Counted from the first letter of the stretch, positions 1 to 8,804 are shown. The stretch is 47,959 nucleotides of DNA from Alistipes sp. (GCA_017646625.1 JAGCMF010000025.1:1-47959), one strand, 5' to 3'. A program made the numbers and translations. The notes: generated by a model not told the origin, from the sequence alone.

Positions 1-960
1 GTACATTAGCTTTGTCACCGCAGCCTCTATAGTCATGTCGTGGCCCGACACCACGCCTGCCTCCTGCAGCGCAAGACCCGTCTCGTAGAGATGCATCTGC
101 ACAGCACCATCCTTACACTGCGACACGTTGACTACGACAACACCTCTCTCGACAGTCTCCTTGACGATGTCGACAAACCACTGCGATGTGGGGGCATTAC
201 CCGCGCCATACGTCTCGAGGACAACACCTCTCGCACCACTATCTATGAGCATAGCACGCAGCGTGGCGGGGCGTATGCTTGGGAAGAGCTTAACGACAAC
301 GACATCATTACACATGTTCTCGCTTATACGGAACTCATCCGAGAAGTCGGGGGCATAGGGGGCAATAGAGGGTGTGTTATACTGGATACTAACACCCACA
401 TCTGCGAGTGCTGGGTAGTTGAACGATGCAAAGGCATTTAGTGCCTCGGCACTAAACTTCGTTGTTCTATTACCGCGGAATAGTCTATTTTGGAAGTAGA
501 GGGCCACCTCGGGCACTATGGGCGCGCCATCCTCGGTCTTGGCACCGGCAATCTCTATGGCGGTGATGAGGTTCTCGCGACCATCGGTACGCAGGATGCC
601 GATAGGTATCTGGCTACCGGTGAAGATGACAGGCTTGGCGAGGTTCTCGAGCATAAAGCTCAATGCCGCAGCCGAATAGGACATCGTGTCGGTGCCGTGG
701 AGTATCACGAAGCCGTCATACTTCGAGTAGTTCTCCGCTATGAGGCGTGCCATGTCTGCCCAGTTCTCCACAGAGACATTTGATGAGTCGATAGGGGGCT
801 TGATGGTAAGAACCTCAATATCAACCTTAAGACGCTTTAGCGAGGGAAACTCCTCGTAGATACCACTAAAATCGAAGGGGACGAGTGCTCCTGTCACCTC
901 GTCGGTTTTCATACCGATAGTACCACCGGTATATATGATAAGTATAGATGATCGCTTCAT
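1..960 (-). CDS. ansA: L-asparaginase, type I (partial, 3' end off window)
   Basis: Hydrolyses L-asparagine to aspartate and ammonia. The reading frame opens with ATG at 960 and runs off the left edge, so about 320 residues are visible and a C-terminal piece of perhaps 20-30 residues is missing, judged from the usual 340-350 for the type I family. The first catalytic threonine lies in YTGGTIGM near residue 11 and the second Thr-Asp pair in LHGTDTM near residue 90; the GSQIPIG segment is also typical of the family. There is no signal peptide, which fits the cytoplasmic type rather than the periplasmic type II. It has its own promoter (1001-1030) and is separated from tatD by 113 bp, so it is probably transcribed independently. 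Identity is secure; the end is not visible. Confidence 0.95.
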   Translation of the reverse strand, partial: MKRSSILIIYTGGTIGMKTDEVTGALVPFDFSGIYEEFPSLKRLKVDIEVLTIKPPIDSSNVSVENWADMARLIAENYSKYDGFVILHGTDTMSYSAAALSFMLENLAKPVIFTGSQIPIGILRTDGRENLITAIEIAGAKTEDGAPIVPEVALYFQNRLFRGNRTTKFSAEALNAFASFNYPALADVGVSIQYNTPSIAPYAPDFSDEFRISENMCNDVVVVKLFPSIRPATLRAMLIDSGARGVVLETYGAGNAPTSQWFVDIVKETVERGVVVVNVSQCKDGAVQMHLYETGLALQEAGVVSGHDMTIEAAVTKLMY

Positions 961-1000
961 AAAAGCAATATGTGCACTTTAGTGTCGCACTATATCCTTA

Positions 1001-1030
1001 CAAAGGTACGCAAAAAAAGTGAATACGAAA
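1001..1030 (-). promoter_or_regulatory. Bacteroidetes-type promoter of the asparaginase gene
   Basis: On the minus strand TACCTTTG (1008-1001) matches the Bacteroidetes -7 box TAnnTTTG. TTTC lies 18 nt upstream (1030-1027), one mismatch from the TTTG -33 box. Predicted start of transcription is near 994, giving a leader of about 35 nt. Confidence 0.6.
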
Positions 1031-1073
1031 CTTTTTTCTCCTTTTTTTTACGTCACAAGAGGAAATTAACCCT

Positions 1074-1850
1074 TTAGAGGGCAAATAACTGACGTGCCGT
1101 GGCCGTGGTGAGTCTGTCGACAACAGCCTCGTCAACACCATGAAGGTCAGCAACTTTGCGGCATACATGAACGACATATGCCGACTCATTACGCTTGCCC
1201 CTATGCGGCACAGGCGTGAGGTATGGAGAGTCGGTCTCGAGGAGCAGAAGCTCCAGAGGCATATCCCTAACAACGGCATCAAGACCGCTATTCTTGAATG
1301 TCACAACACCGCCAATGCCGAAGAAGAAGTCGCCAGCACGGCATAGCTTACGTGCCATATCTACATCGGCAGCATAGGCGTGGAAGATGCCACGCAGACC
1401 CCTACCCTTATATGTATTCACAGCATCAAGCATCTCGTCGTATGCCGACCTTGTGTGTATCACCACGGGCATATCGTGCTTCAGCGCAAGCTCCACCTGC
1501 GCATGGAACACCTCTCTCTGTATGCCATAAAACTCCCTACTCCAATATAGGTCGAGGCCTATCTCGCCCACGCCACACACAGGCATGGGTGGTGCAGCAA
1601 GCAGCCTCTCCACCATGTCGAGTTCCTCCTGCCAGCGAGGGTTGTCGTTCACCGACGTGGGGTGCAGGCCGAGCATGGGGCGGCAGCGCTGTGGCTCCCT
1701 ACGTGCCATGTCGAACATCCTATCCCTACTCTCGGAGTCTATATCCGGAAGTATGAGTGTCTCGATGCCCGCATCCCAGGCACGCTGCAGCGCCTCATCC
1801 CTATCCGTGTCGAACTCTTCGGCATACATATGTGAATGTGTATCAATCAT
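1074..1850 (-). CDS. tatD: TatD family metal-dependent hydrolase / DNase
   Basis: Predicted TIM-barrel metallohydrolase of 258 residues, the normal length of TatD proteins, which act as cytoplasmic 3'-5' exonucleases in DNA quality control; the true substrate of this paralogue is not visible. Metal ligands appear in order: HSH in IDTHSHMY at the N terminus, a Glu in GEIGLDLYW near 97, His in PVVIHTRS and FHAYA, and Asp in LLETDSPYLTP near 207. The HRGKRNE motif follows. It starts 19 bp after dprA on the same strand, so it is probably the last gene of a glnA-dprA-tatD transcription unit. Bacteroidetes often carry more than one TatD, so the gene symbol is a family label. Confidence 0.9.
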   Translation of the reverse strand: MIDTHSHMYAEEFDTDRDEALQRAWDAGIETLILPDIDSESRDRMFDMARREPQRCRPMLGLHPTSVNDNPRWQEELDMVERLLAAPPMPVCGVGEIGLDLYWSREFYGIQREVFHAQVELALKHDMPVVIHTRSAYDEMLDAVNTYKGRGLRGIFHAYAADVDMARKLCRAGDFFFGIGGVVTFKNSGLDAVVRDMPLELLLLETDSPYLTPVPHRGKRNESAYVVHVCRKVADLHGVDEAVVDRLTTATARQLFAL

Positions 1851-1869
1851 ATATCAATAAATTTACATG

Positions 1870-2982
1870 TCACACCCTCTCGTATCGTTTACCTGGCAGT
1901 GTGCGTATAAGACCCATAAGTTCAAGCTCCATGACCACCATCGACAACTCGCCCATAGTGAGCCCCGTGGCACCCATGAGCATAGGCCAGTCAAGCGTAG
2001 CGGCACTATCGAAGGCATCAAGCGTGGCACGCTGTGCTGGCGTAAGCGCATCCTCCGTCACACCACTTGTGACGTCGTACTCCACTACCTCCTTGCGGGG
2101 CATACTGCACCACCCCATATCCTCCATTATATCCTCAGCTGTGAGCACCAGACGTGCCTTACCCGTGCGTATGAGGTTATTAGTGCCGAAAGAGGAGCTA
2201 TCCGTAGCACGCCCAGGCACCGCCATGACAGTGCGGCCGTAGCCATCTGCCATGTCGGCAGTGGCAAGCGACCCTCCCGAGGCGGGTGACTCGACGACGA
2301 GTGTTCCCATCGTCATGCCCGCTATTATGCGGTTGCGGGCGAGGTAGTGTATGCCACGCTGCTTCGTCGCCGAGTGCAGCTCCGACACCAGCGCACCTCC
2401 ATGCTTCAATATATCCTCGGCAAGGGCATTATGTGCCGTTGGTGACACCTCGGGTAGCACACCCGCAATGACAGCCACCGTGCGCACACCATTGGCGAGT
2501 GCCGCACGATGAGATGCGGCATCCACGCCATAGGCTAAACCACTGACTATACATAGGTTATCTACACGCGACGCCAGGTTCTCGACGAGCATATTTGTCA
2601 CATGCAGCCCCGAGGGCGACATGTCGCGTGTGCCAACAACGGAGAGCATATTACCATGCAGCGCATCTATAGATCCACGCACGAAGAGCACATGTGGCCT
2701 ATCGGGTGTCTCACGCAATGGCTCGGGGTAGTCGTCATCTGTCGCAGCAAGGGGCACTATACGATGTTTACGGCAATAGGCAATCTCGCGTTCTGCCTCC
2801 TCGAAGCCCACCTTTGCAACAATCTGCTCTGCTATAGCCTCGCGAAGTCCCGCATCGTCGCACAGCGCGTGCAACGATGCTCCATATACAGCCTCCGCAG
2901 TGCCAAAGTGGTCGACAAGGTGTGCCGCACCACGACTGCCGAGGCCACGAACGAAGAGTAGGGCGAGATCCTCTTTAGTCAT
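1870..2982 (-). CDS. dprA: DNA-processing protein DprA
   Basis: DprA/Smf protein of 370 residues that in characterised bacteria binds incoming single-stranded DNA during transformation and loads RecA. An N-terminal helix-hairpin-helix-like segment (LALLFVRGLGSRGA) is followed by the Rossmann-like core. Its signature blocks are VVGTRDMSPSG, IVSGLAYGVDAASH, a conserved VESPASGGSL stretch and VPGRATDSSSFGTNNLI. The last 70 residues fit the winged-helix (DML1-like) domain. It begins 6 bp after glnA stops and is followed by tatD, so it is co-transcribed with glnA. DprA is widespread in bacteria not known to be competent, so competence cannot be inferred. Confidence 0.95.
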   Translation of the reverse strand: MTKEDLALLFVRGLGSRGAAHLVDHFGTAEAVYGASLHALCDDAGLREAIAEQIVAKVGFEEAEREIAYCRKHRIVPLAATDDDYPEPLRETPDRPHVLFVRGSIDALHGNMLSVVGTRDMSPSGLHVTNMLVENLASRVDNLCIVSGLAYGVDAASHRAALANGVRTVAVIAGVLPEVSPTAHNALAEDILKHGGALVSELHSATKQRGIHYLARNRIIAGMTMGTLVVESPASGGSLATADMADGYGRTVMAVPGRATDSSSFGTNNLIRTGKARLVLTAEDIMEDMGWCSMPRKEVVEYDVTSGVTEDALTPAQRATLDAFDSAATLDWPMLMGATGLTMGELSMVVMELELMGLIRTLPGKRYERV

Positions 2983-2988
2983 GTCACA

Positions 2989-4491
2989 CTATCCGCAGTG
3001 GAAGTAGCGATGCACAAGCTCGAGCATCTGCTCCTTGTCGTTACCAATATCCTCACGTAGCGTGCGATCATCATAGGCACGCAACACCTTGAGTATGCCA
3101 TCTATCATCGCTGGGCTGAATACACCACGCGACTCATATATAGCCCTCTGGCTCTCGAGGCAGTCTGCCGAGGCAGCACAACTGTCGGGCAGCTGTGCCA
3201 GGTCGTTGAGCTTCGAGGCATTCTCCTTCTTGTGAATATTCACATTCACATATGTCCTTGCGGCAATGTCGAGAGCATTATCGAGCTCGAAGCCATAGCG
3301 GCATGCCACAACAAGACCTGCGATGAGCTGGTATACATCTGCCGAGCCATCGGGCGAACGCATCTCCACGGTCTGCTTCTGCGAGGTGTCGTAGTCGCTA
3401 CGTGGCTCCTGTGGATTCGCTATGCTGCACATGTCACTCTTCGCTGTCCAGCCCAGGGGCACACGCACAAGGACAGAACGGTTGCGGTCACCCCAGCATA
3501 CGTTTGTTGGTGCCTCCTGGTGTGGCACAAGACGGAAGTAGGATGTGGGATTTGTATTTCCGAAGGCTGTGATTGATGGCGCCAGCTCCATCATGCCAGC
3601 GATGGCACGACGTGCCGTAGCAGATAGCTCGCCACCCTCAAGCATCATATTCTTACCATCCTTCACTATGCGCATATGCACATGTAGTCCCGAGCCCGCC
3701 TTGCCCGCCGTAATCTTCGGCGCGAAGGTTATGTCGAGACCATAGCGGTGCGCAAGGTTGCGTATTATCCACTTGGCGATGACAAGCTGGTCGGCAGCAT
3801 CCTCCGCAGCCACAGGCAAGAACTCTATCTCATTCTGCTCATATACAAGACCATCGATGGTGAAGTTACCCACCTCCGAGTGGCCATACTTTATCTGACC
3901 TCCCGCCTGCGCTATATATGCCATGCACTCTGTGCGGAACTCATTGAACTTTGCATATGGTGCAGACTCGTGGTAGCCCTTCTGGTCGGTTGCGGGGAAG
4001 AGACCCTCATCCTCGGCTATGACGTAGTACTCGAGCTCGCCCATAGCCTCAAACTCCATGCCCGTAACCTCGTTGAAGGCACGCAGCGCCTTTAGTAGCG
4101 TGTAGCGTGGTGCCGATGCCAGGGGCTCGCCATCCTTATTGAAGAATGAGCATAGCATCGTTAGCGTAGGTATCGGAGCAAAGGGATCGAGGAAGGCGGT
4201 GCTGAAGCGTGGCACAACATATAGGTCACTACTTCCCGCCTCGATGAAGGGGAAGAGACTCGAGCCATCAACACGTTCACCGCACGTGAGTATGGTGTCG
4301 AGGTATAGCGCATTGTTAATTACAAAGTTAAGGGTCTTGAGACGACCATCACCCGCAGGATACATGAAGTTGACCATGCGTATGCCATTCTCACGTATGA
4401 AGTGACAAATATCGGCTTTCGTAAACTCCTTGGCAGGCTTTCCCAAGAAGGCAACCACCTTGTTAGGATTAAGTTCTAACTCTCTGTTCAT
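2989..4491 (-). CDS. glnA: Glutamine synthetase, type I-like
   Basis: ATP-dependent ligation of ammonia to glutamate. At 500 residues it belongs to the GSI fold family rather than the roughly 730-residue GSIII also found in Bacteroidales. The beta-grasp N-terminal domain is followed by the catalytic barrel with GELEYYVI (metal Glu), GSGLHVHMRI (ammonia and substrate site), SYFRLVPHQEAPTN, CWGDRNRSVLVRVP (Arg-rich nucleotide site) and EMRSPDGSADVY. The NLYDLPP loop that carries the adenylylated Tyr in enterobacterial enzymes is not seen, so regulation by adenylylation is unlikely. The gene has an excellent own promoter (4525-4555) and leads the operon with dprA and tatD. Confidence 0.92.
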   Translation of the reverse strand: MNRELELNPNKVVAFLGKPAKEFTKADICHFIRENGIRMVNFMYPAGDGRLKTLNFVINNALYLDTILTCGERVDGSSLFPFIEAGSSDLYVVPRFSTAFLDPFAPIPTLTMLCSFFNKDGEPLASAPRYTLLKALRAFNEVTGMEFEAMGELEYYVIAEDEGLFPATDQKGYHESAPYAKFNEFRTECMAYIAQAGGQIKYGHSEVGNFTIDGLVYEQNEIEFLPVAAEDAADQLVIAKWIIRNLAHRYGLDITFAPKITAGKAGSGLHVHMRIVKDGKNMMLEGGELSATARRAIAGMMELAPSITAFGNTNPTSYFRLVPHQEAPTNVCWGDRNRSVLVRVPLGWTAKSDMCSIANPQEPRSDYDTSQKQTVEMRSPDGSADVYQLIAGLVVACRYGFELDNALDIAARTYVNVNIHKKENASKLNDLAQLPDSCAASADCLESQRAIYESRGVFSPAMIDGILKVLRAYDDRTLREDIGNDKEQMLELVHRYFHCG

Positions 4492-4524
4492 AGCTGTCGA
4501 GTTTTAAGATGTGACATTTAAGTA

Positions 4525-4555
4525 CAAAGTTAAGAAAAAAAAAGAGAAATGCAAA
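4525..4555 (-). promoter_or_regulatory. Promoter of glnA-dprA-tatD
   Basis: Minus strand: TTTG (4555-4552), exactly 19 nt, then TAACTTTG (4532-4525), a full match to the Bacteroidetes -33/-7 pattern. Predicted transcription start is near 4518, leaving a leader of about 27 nt before the glnA ATG at 4491. Confidence 0.8.
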
Positions 4556-4636
4556 TGTGGAGGGTGACATTGGGACAATGAGACATAGCAACCTGGCGGA
4601 CAATATTTGTGATACCCGACTTCGCTTTGTCTCGCT

Positions 4637-4851
4637 GCCCTTTTCATTCTCGGGTACCAAAGGGCATAAAACGTCATAAAAGGGCATAAAAGGTAATGCG
4701 TTGTCTCTAACCCTTTTGCCCTTTCTGCCCTTTTCATTCTCGGGTATCAAAGGGCATAAAACGTCATAAAAGGGCATAAAAGGTAATGCGTTGTCGCTAA
4801 CCCTTTTGCCCTTTCTGACCTTTCTGACCTTTCTGACCTTTCTGCCCTTTG
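4637..4851 (+). repeat. Dispersed hairpin repeat, locus A (two 90-bp tandem units plus 9-bp units)
   Basis: Two tandem units of 90 bp (4637-4726 and 4727-4816) differ by about two substitutions. Each holds a purine-rich arm (iterated aaagggcat/aaacgtcat), the core aaaggtaatgcgttgtctct (second copy gtcgct) and a pyrimidine-rich arm (cccttttgccctttct). Then come four 9-bp units (tgacctttc three times, tgccctttg once; 4816-4851). The arms are nearly complementary and can fold into a hairpin around the core. Related copies occur at 34291, 35085 and 38776. It lies between the glnA promoter and the EF-G2 terminator. Open frames cross it but show no sign of being genes. Confidence 0.85.
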
Positions 4852-4855
4852 TCTC

Positions 4856-4885
4856 AAAAAAAAGCCACCAATGACTGGTGGCTTT
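4856..4885 (-). terminator. Rho-independent terminator of the EF-G2 gene
   Basis: Perfect 10-bp stem AAAGCCACCA/TGGTGGCTTT with a 5-nt loop (4861-4885), followed on the minus strand by an uninterrupted T run (to 4856). It lies about 30 bp after the EF-G2 stop codon. Confidence 0.9.
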
Positions 4886-4916
4886 ATTGAAGAGTCAATG
4901 ATGACCCCTAATGTGA

Positions 4917-7070
4917 TTACTCCTCGTCAGTATCTGTGTAAGCCTTAAGAAGCTTATCCTGTACATCGGCAGGCACCTGCTCGTATGATGCGAACTGCAT
5001 AGTGTAGGTCGCAGCACCAGAGGTGAGAGATGACAACGATGTTGAGTAGCGGTAGAGCTCTGCAAGAGGCACACGTGCGTTGAGACGGTCGAAGCCCTTA
5101 TCTGACTCCATACCCATAATCATGGCACGACGGTTCTGCAAGTCACTCATCACAGCACCCATATACTCGCTTGGTGTGAGAACCTCGACATTGTAGATAG
5201 GCTCCATAATCTTTGGACCAGCATTGCGGAAGGCCTCCTTGAAGGCGTTACGACCAGCAAGCTTGAACGAAAGCTCGTTTGAATCTACTGGGTGCATCTT
5301 ACCGTAGTACACAACAACGCGGATGTCGCGGGCGTATGAGCCTGTCAATGGACCCTCATCCATCTTCTCCATGATACCCTTCAAGATGGCTGGCATGAAG
5401 CGTGTGTCGATAGCACCACCAACGATAGAGTTGTAGTACTGCAACTTACCACCCCATGGCATATCGTACTCCTCCTTACCCTTAACGCTAACGGCAATCT
5501 CCTGACCATTAACCTTATACTTTGTAGGCTCTGGCATACCCTCGTAGTAAGGCTCAACAACCATGTGTACCTCACCGAACTGACCTGAACCACCCGACTG
5601 CTTCTTATGACGGTAGTCAGCCTGTGCCACCTTGGTGATAGTCTCACGATATGGAATCTTTGGCGCGAAGAACTCAATCTCCATCTTATTCTCTGTTGAG
5701 AGACGCTGCTTGAGGATGTTGAGGTGGTGCTCACCCTGACCCTGGATGATGGTCTGCTTAAGCTCCTTTGAGTACTCAACAAGGATTGTAGGATCCTCAT
5801 ACTTGGCATCGTTGAGCAACTTGCCGAGCTTCTCCTCGTCACTCTGCTCCTTGGCCTTGACAGCGGCACGGTAGCGTGGCTCGGGGAAGACGATAGGCTC
5901 AACAGCAACAGGCGCTGCAGGAGCTGCGAGGGTGTCGTTTGTACGTGTACCCTTAAGCTTCACTGTGCAACCGATGTCACCTGCAGAGAGCTCCGACACC
6001 TTAACACGGTTCTTACCTGCCACGGCGAAGAGCTGTGATAGCTTCTCCTTGTTGCCTGTGCGTGAGTTAACCAACTCCATACCCTCGGTAAGCTTACCAC
6101 GTACCACGCGGAAGTATGTTATCTCACCGATATGCTGCTCTATCTGGCTCTTGAATACGAATACTACAGTAGGCTCATCGGCATTTGCAACGAGCTCCTC
6201 GCCCTCTGTAGAGAGGAATGCTGGTGCCTTCAATGGGCCTGGGCCAACGTTGATGATGAACTCCATGATACGCTTTGTACCTATGTCGCGCTTACCTGAA
6301 GCACAGAAGATAGGCATAACATCACGCTTCGATACGCCGAGCTTCAAACCAGCACGTATATCGTCCTGTGTGAGTGAGCCCTTCTCGAAGTATAGCTCCA
6401 TGAGTGCGTCATCGTAAACGGCAGCTGCCTCGGCGAGCTCCTGATTAAGAGCATTAGCTCTCTCCATCTCACTCTCTGGGATAGGATGCTCCTCGCGCTT
6501 ACCATTCTCATCTACGAACTTATACATCTTCATCATCAACACGTCGATGAACGAGTCGAAGCCTGTGCCCTGATTGATAGGATACTGCACGATGACAGGC
6601 TTAACAGATGAGTTAGCACGGATACCCTCGATAGTAGCCTCGTAGTTAGCCTTGTCGCCGTCGAGCTGGTTAACAACGCCGATGAGTGGCTTGTTAAGGA
6701 TGCGCGCATAGCGTGACTGCAACTCCGAGCCTACCTCCCAGCCATTCTGGGCATTGAGGACCATGACACCCACGTCACCTACCTTGAAGGCAGAGAACAA
6801 CGAACCACAGAAGTCGTCAGAACCTGGGCAGTCGATGATGTTGAGCTTGCGGTCCATGAACTCTGTGAAGAGGGTTGTAGAATATATCGAACGCTTATAT
6901 TCGTGCTCAATGTCGGTATTATCCGAAATTGTGTTGTTATTCTCGATACTACCCCTGCGGTCAATCACCTTACCCTCAAAGGCCATTGCCTCTGCAAGGG
7001 TAGTTTTACCGGCGCCGGGAGCACCAATAAGAACGATGTTCTTAATCTCTTTTGCTGAATAGTTTTTCAT
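4917..7070 (-). CDS. Elongation factor G paralogue (EF-G2-like) with degenerate GTPase motifs
   Basis: Five-domain EF-G homologue of 717 residues. The P-loop GAPGAGKT (16-23) is intact, but three nucleotide-site motifs are altered: switch I, usually RGITI, reads KRSIYS (59-64); switch II, usually DTPGH, reads DCPGS (80-84), so the catalytic His is Ser; and NKxD reads NQLD (134-137). Domains II-V are complete, and the domain IV tip keeps its His in YGKMHPVDS. This matches the Bacteroides EF-G paralogue described as supporting translocation without GTP hydrolysis and needed for gut colonisation; equivalence is inferred. I chose the ATG at 7070, 16 codons inside a longer frame, because the family starts just before the P-loop and a promoter lies at 7168-7198. 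A strong terminator follows, so it is monocistronic. Confidence 0.9.
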   Translation of the reverse strand: MKNYSAKEIKNIVLIGAPGAGKTTLAEAMAFEGKVIDRRGSIENNNTISDNTDIEHEYKRSIYSTTLFTEFMDRKLNIIDCPGSDDFCGSLFSAFKVGDVGVMVLNAQNGWEVGSELQSRYARILNKPLIGVVNQLDGDKANYEATIEGIRANSSVKPVIVQYPINQGTGFDSFIDVLMMKMYKFVDENGKREEHPIPESEMERANALNQELAEAAAVYDDALMELYFEKGSLTQDDIRAGLKLGVSKRDVMPIFCASGKRDIGTKRIMEFIINVGPGPLKAPAFLSTEGEELVANADEPTVVFVFKSQIEQHIGEITYFRVVRGKLTEGMELVNSRTGNKEKLSQLFAVAGKNRVKVSELSAGDIGCTVKLKGTRTNDTLAAPAAPVAVEPIVFPEPRYRAAVKAKEQSDEEKLGKLLNDAKYEDPTILVEYSKELKQTIIQGQGEHHLNILKQRLSTENKMEIEFFAPKIPYRETITKVAQADYRHKKQSGGSGQFGEVHMVVEPYYEGMPEPTKYKVNGQEIAVSVKGKEEYDMPWGGKLQYYNSIVGGAIDTRFMPAILKGIMEKMDEGPLTGSYARDIRVVVYYGKMHPVDSNELSFKLAGRNAFKEAFRNAGPKIMEPIYNVEVLTPSEYMGAVMSDLQNRRAMIMGMESDKGFDRLNARVPLAELYRYSTSLSSLTSGAATYTMQFASYEQVPADVQDKLLKAYTDTDEE

Positions 7071-7167
7071 AGTATAATAGTTTTTAGGTTTTTTATGGTG
7101 TTCAAAGAGACTCACTCTACAGCCCCTGAATGGCAGTGGTCATAGCCTTAAGTGCCTTTGCGGATTA

Positions 7168-7198
7168 TAAAGTTAAATACTTTTTTTTGAACTGCAAA
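7168..7198 (-). promoter_or_regulatory. Promoter of the EF-G2 gene
   Basis: Minus strand: TTTG (7198-7195), 19 nt, then TAACTTTA (7175-7168), one mismatch from TAnnTTTG. The implied leader is about 90 nt to the ATG at 7070. Confidence 0.6.
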
Positions 7199-7382
7199 AT
7201 ATTTCGCCAAAATTTTAAATAATTATCCTTTTCTACACACTATAGACTATATATATAGGTATGGATTGTTGCAATAGCATATTCATGCACAATATTCCGC
7301 CACACACATTCCGCCACACTCACACCCGTACTGCGCACCACCAAACGGTAGCAAATATGGTCTTTTTGCGTGACACAAAGAC

Positions 7383-7415
7383 AAAAAAGGTGAGCCTGTC
7401 AACAACAGACCCACC
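7383..7415 (-). terminator. Terminator of the GH5 gene
   Basis: Minus strand: an 11-bp stem (7415-7405 with 7399-7389; nine Watson-Crick and two G-U pairs), loop TGTTG, then six T (7388-7383). It lies about 30 bp after the GH5 stop. The rest of 7200-7382 is AT-rich and shows no gene. Confidence 0.8.
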
Positions 7416-7444
7416 ATACCTAAATAGTAAAAACAGAGAGAATC

Positions 7445-8770
7445 CTACAAATTTCCTATCTCCCTATTAGCATCCGAGATGATCTGAAGCGTTGAGGCAT
7501 CCTCAACAAAGATTGAGTTAAGACCCTGCTGCTCCTGTGCGGGGTCACCAGTATAGTCATCACCAGGCATCCAATACTCGTGATCCTCGACATGTGTCAC
7601 AGCATAGCCACCCCAACTCCAGAAGTTACAGCCAGCGAAGTGACCGCCCTTGCCATATGACTCCTTGATGAGGTTGAAGACGAAGGTGAAGTACTCATCA
7701 CGGCACTCCACGCCACTCTCCTTGTGGAAGTCGAGGTTGTCGCGTGGGAAGCCAAACTCCTCAACAACAAGAGGCTTATTTATCTTCTCGGCAAGCTCAA
7801 TATGCATGTCGATATATGCCTCTGTATTCTCACACGCAACGCCCATATTCTCAAACATATTCTGACCATCTACCCACTTCCAGTTGTAGGGCCATACGTG
7901 GCAGTTGATGTACGATATCTCATCTATGGCGTGGATACGTTCGCATAGCTCCATATCCCACTCACAGCCATAGTAGCCCTCCGAGCCAGTAGATATCATA
8001 TGGTTGGGGTCGAGCTCGCGGATGAGGCGCGCAGAGGTGGCAAGCCACTCGGCAAATGCCTCCTTATTATCCTGTGTCTGGCTGCTGAAGGCACGTGGCT
8101 CGTTGCTTATCTGCCATGAGAAGATTGCTGGGTCGTCGACATACTTAATGCCTGTATATCTGTTAGTTCGCGACACGATAAAGCGCACATGGTCGTAGAA
8201 TATCTCCATTGCTCGCTGGTTACGCACGAACTCGCCAGCGAAGGTGTTATACGAGAACCAGCCGTCTACACGTGGCACAAGCACAGGGGTCTCATTCGCC
8301 CACGCGACATACTGCGTGTAGCCGCCACTCCACTCCCAGGCGTTGTTGAAGTATAGCACCGCTGTCATGCCACGCTTACCGAGCTCCATCATAAGGTAAT
8401 CCAAGCCCGCAAGCACCTCGTCGTTATACTCACCAGGCAGAGGCTGAAGGTTAGGCTCAATCTTACCGAGAAGGCCATTCTCGCCCTCGCCACCAACGAG
8501 AATACGTAGGTTGTCGATGCCGTGTGCCTTCATGAAGTCGAGCTCCTTATGCAGACGTTCACGGTTGCCACCCTCACCCTCGGAGCCGAGGATTGCACCA
8601 TACCAGAAGTTTGTACCCACGAAGTAGTATGGCTCACCATTGCGCATGAACTTACCATCCTCAACGGTGATGAATGATGGGGCGGTGGTAGTATCGGCAG
8701 TGCCGCAGCCAACAGCCGACAATATGAGTGTTGCAAAAGCAACAAAACTGATAAAACGAAGTCTCTTCAT
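7445..8770 (-). CDS. Glycoside hydrolase family 5, mannan endo-1,4-beta-mannosidase-like lipoprotein
   Basis: Predicted (beta/alpha)8 glycosidase of 441 residues. A lipoprotein signal ends in LSAVGC with the acylated Cys at 22. The mature part opens with the subfamily-7-like FMRNGEPYYFVGTNFWY. The catalytic acid/base Glu is in WQISNEPRAF (Glu224) and the nucleophile in LVVEEFGFPRDN (Glu338). The HVWPYNW block between them also fits retaining beta-mannanases, so mannan or glucomannan is the likeliest substrate; another beta-1,4-glycan cannot be excluded. There is no acidic run after the Cys, so surface export is uncertain. No SusC/SusD pair or other polysaccharide-utilisation gene is adjacent, so this is a stand-alone enzyme with its own -7 box (8797-8804) and terminator. 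Confidence 0.85.
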   Translation of the reverse strand: MKRLRFISFVAFATLILSAVGCGTADTTTAPSFITVEDGKFMRNGEPYYFVGTNFWYGAILGSEGEGGNRERLHKELDFMKAHGIDNLRILVGGEGENGLLGKIEPNLQPLPGEYNDEVLAGLDYLMMELGKRGMTAVLYFNNAWEWSGGYTQYVAWANETPVLVPRVDGWFSYNTFAGEFVRNQRAMEIFYDHVRFIVSRTNRYTGIKYVDDPAIFSWQISNEPRAFSSQTQDNKEAFAEWLATSARLIRELDPNHMISTGSEGYYGCEWDMELCERIHAIDEISYINCHVWPYNWKWVDGQNMFENMGVACENTEAYIDMHIELAEKINKPLVVEEFGFPRDNLDFHKESGVECRDEYFTFVFNLIKESYGKGGHFAGCNFWSWGGYAVTHVEDHEYWMPGDDYTGDPAQEQQGLNSIFVEDASTLQIISDANREIGNL

Positions 8771-8796
8771 TAGCCTAATTAGTTATTAAAATTTTA

Positions 8797-8804
8797 CAAA
8801 CATA
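8797..8804 (-). promoter_or_regulatory. -7 box of the GH5 gene
   Basis: Minus strand TATGTTTG matches TAnnTTTG and lies 27 nt upstream of the ATG. No good TTTG is found at the expected distance upstream. The rest of 8805-8990 shows no gene. Confidence 0.5.

Noticed and set aside
4469-4777. Open frame across repeat locus A (PFYDVLCPL repeated)
   Set aside because: The peptide repetition mirrors the DNA repeat and the frame also crosses the glnA promoter; no independent gene signal.
4637-4851. CRISPR-like tandem array
   Set aside because: Units are nearly identical throughout, with no unique spacers, no constant repeat/spacer length and no cas genes.
5381-5908. Long antisense open frame inside the EF-G2 gene
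   Set aside because: Ser/Arg-rich shadow translation of a real gene; no domain, promoter or start context.
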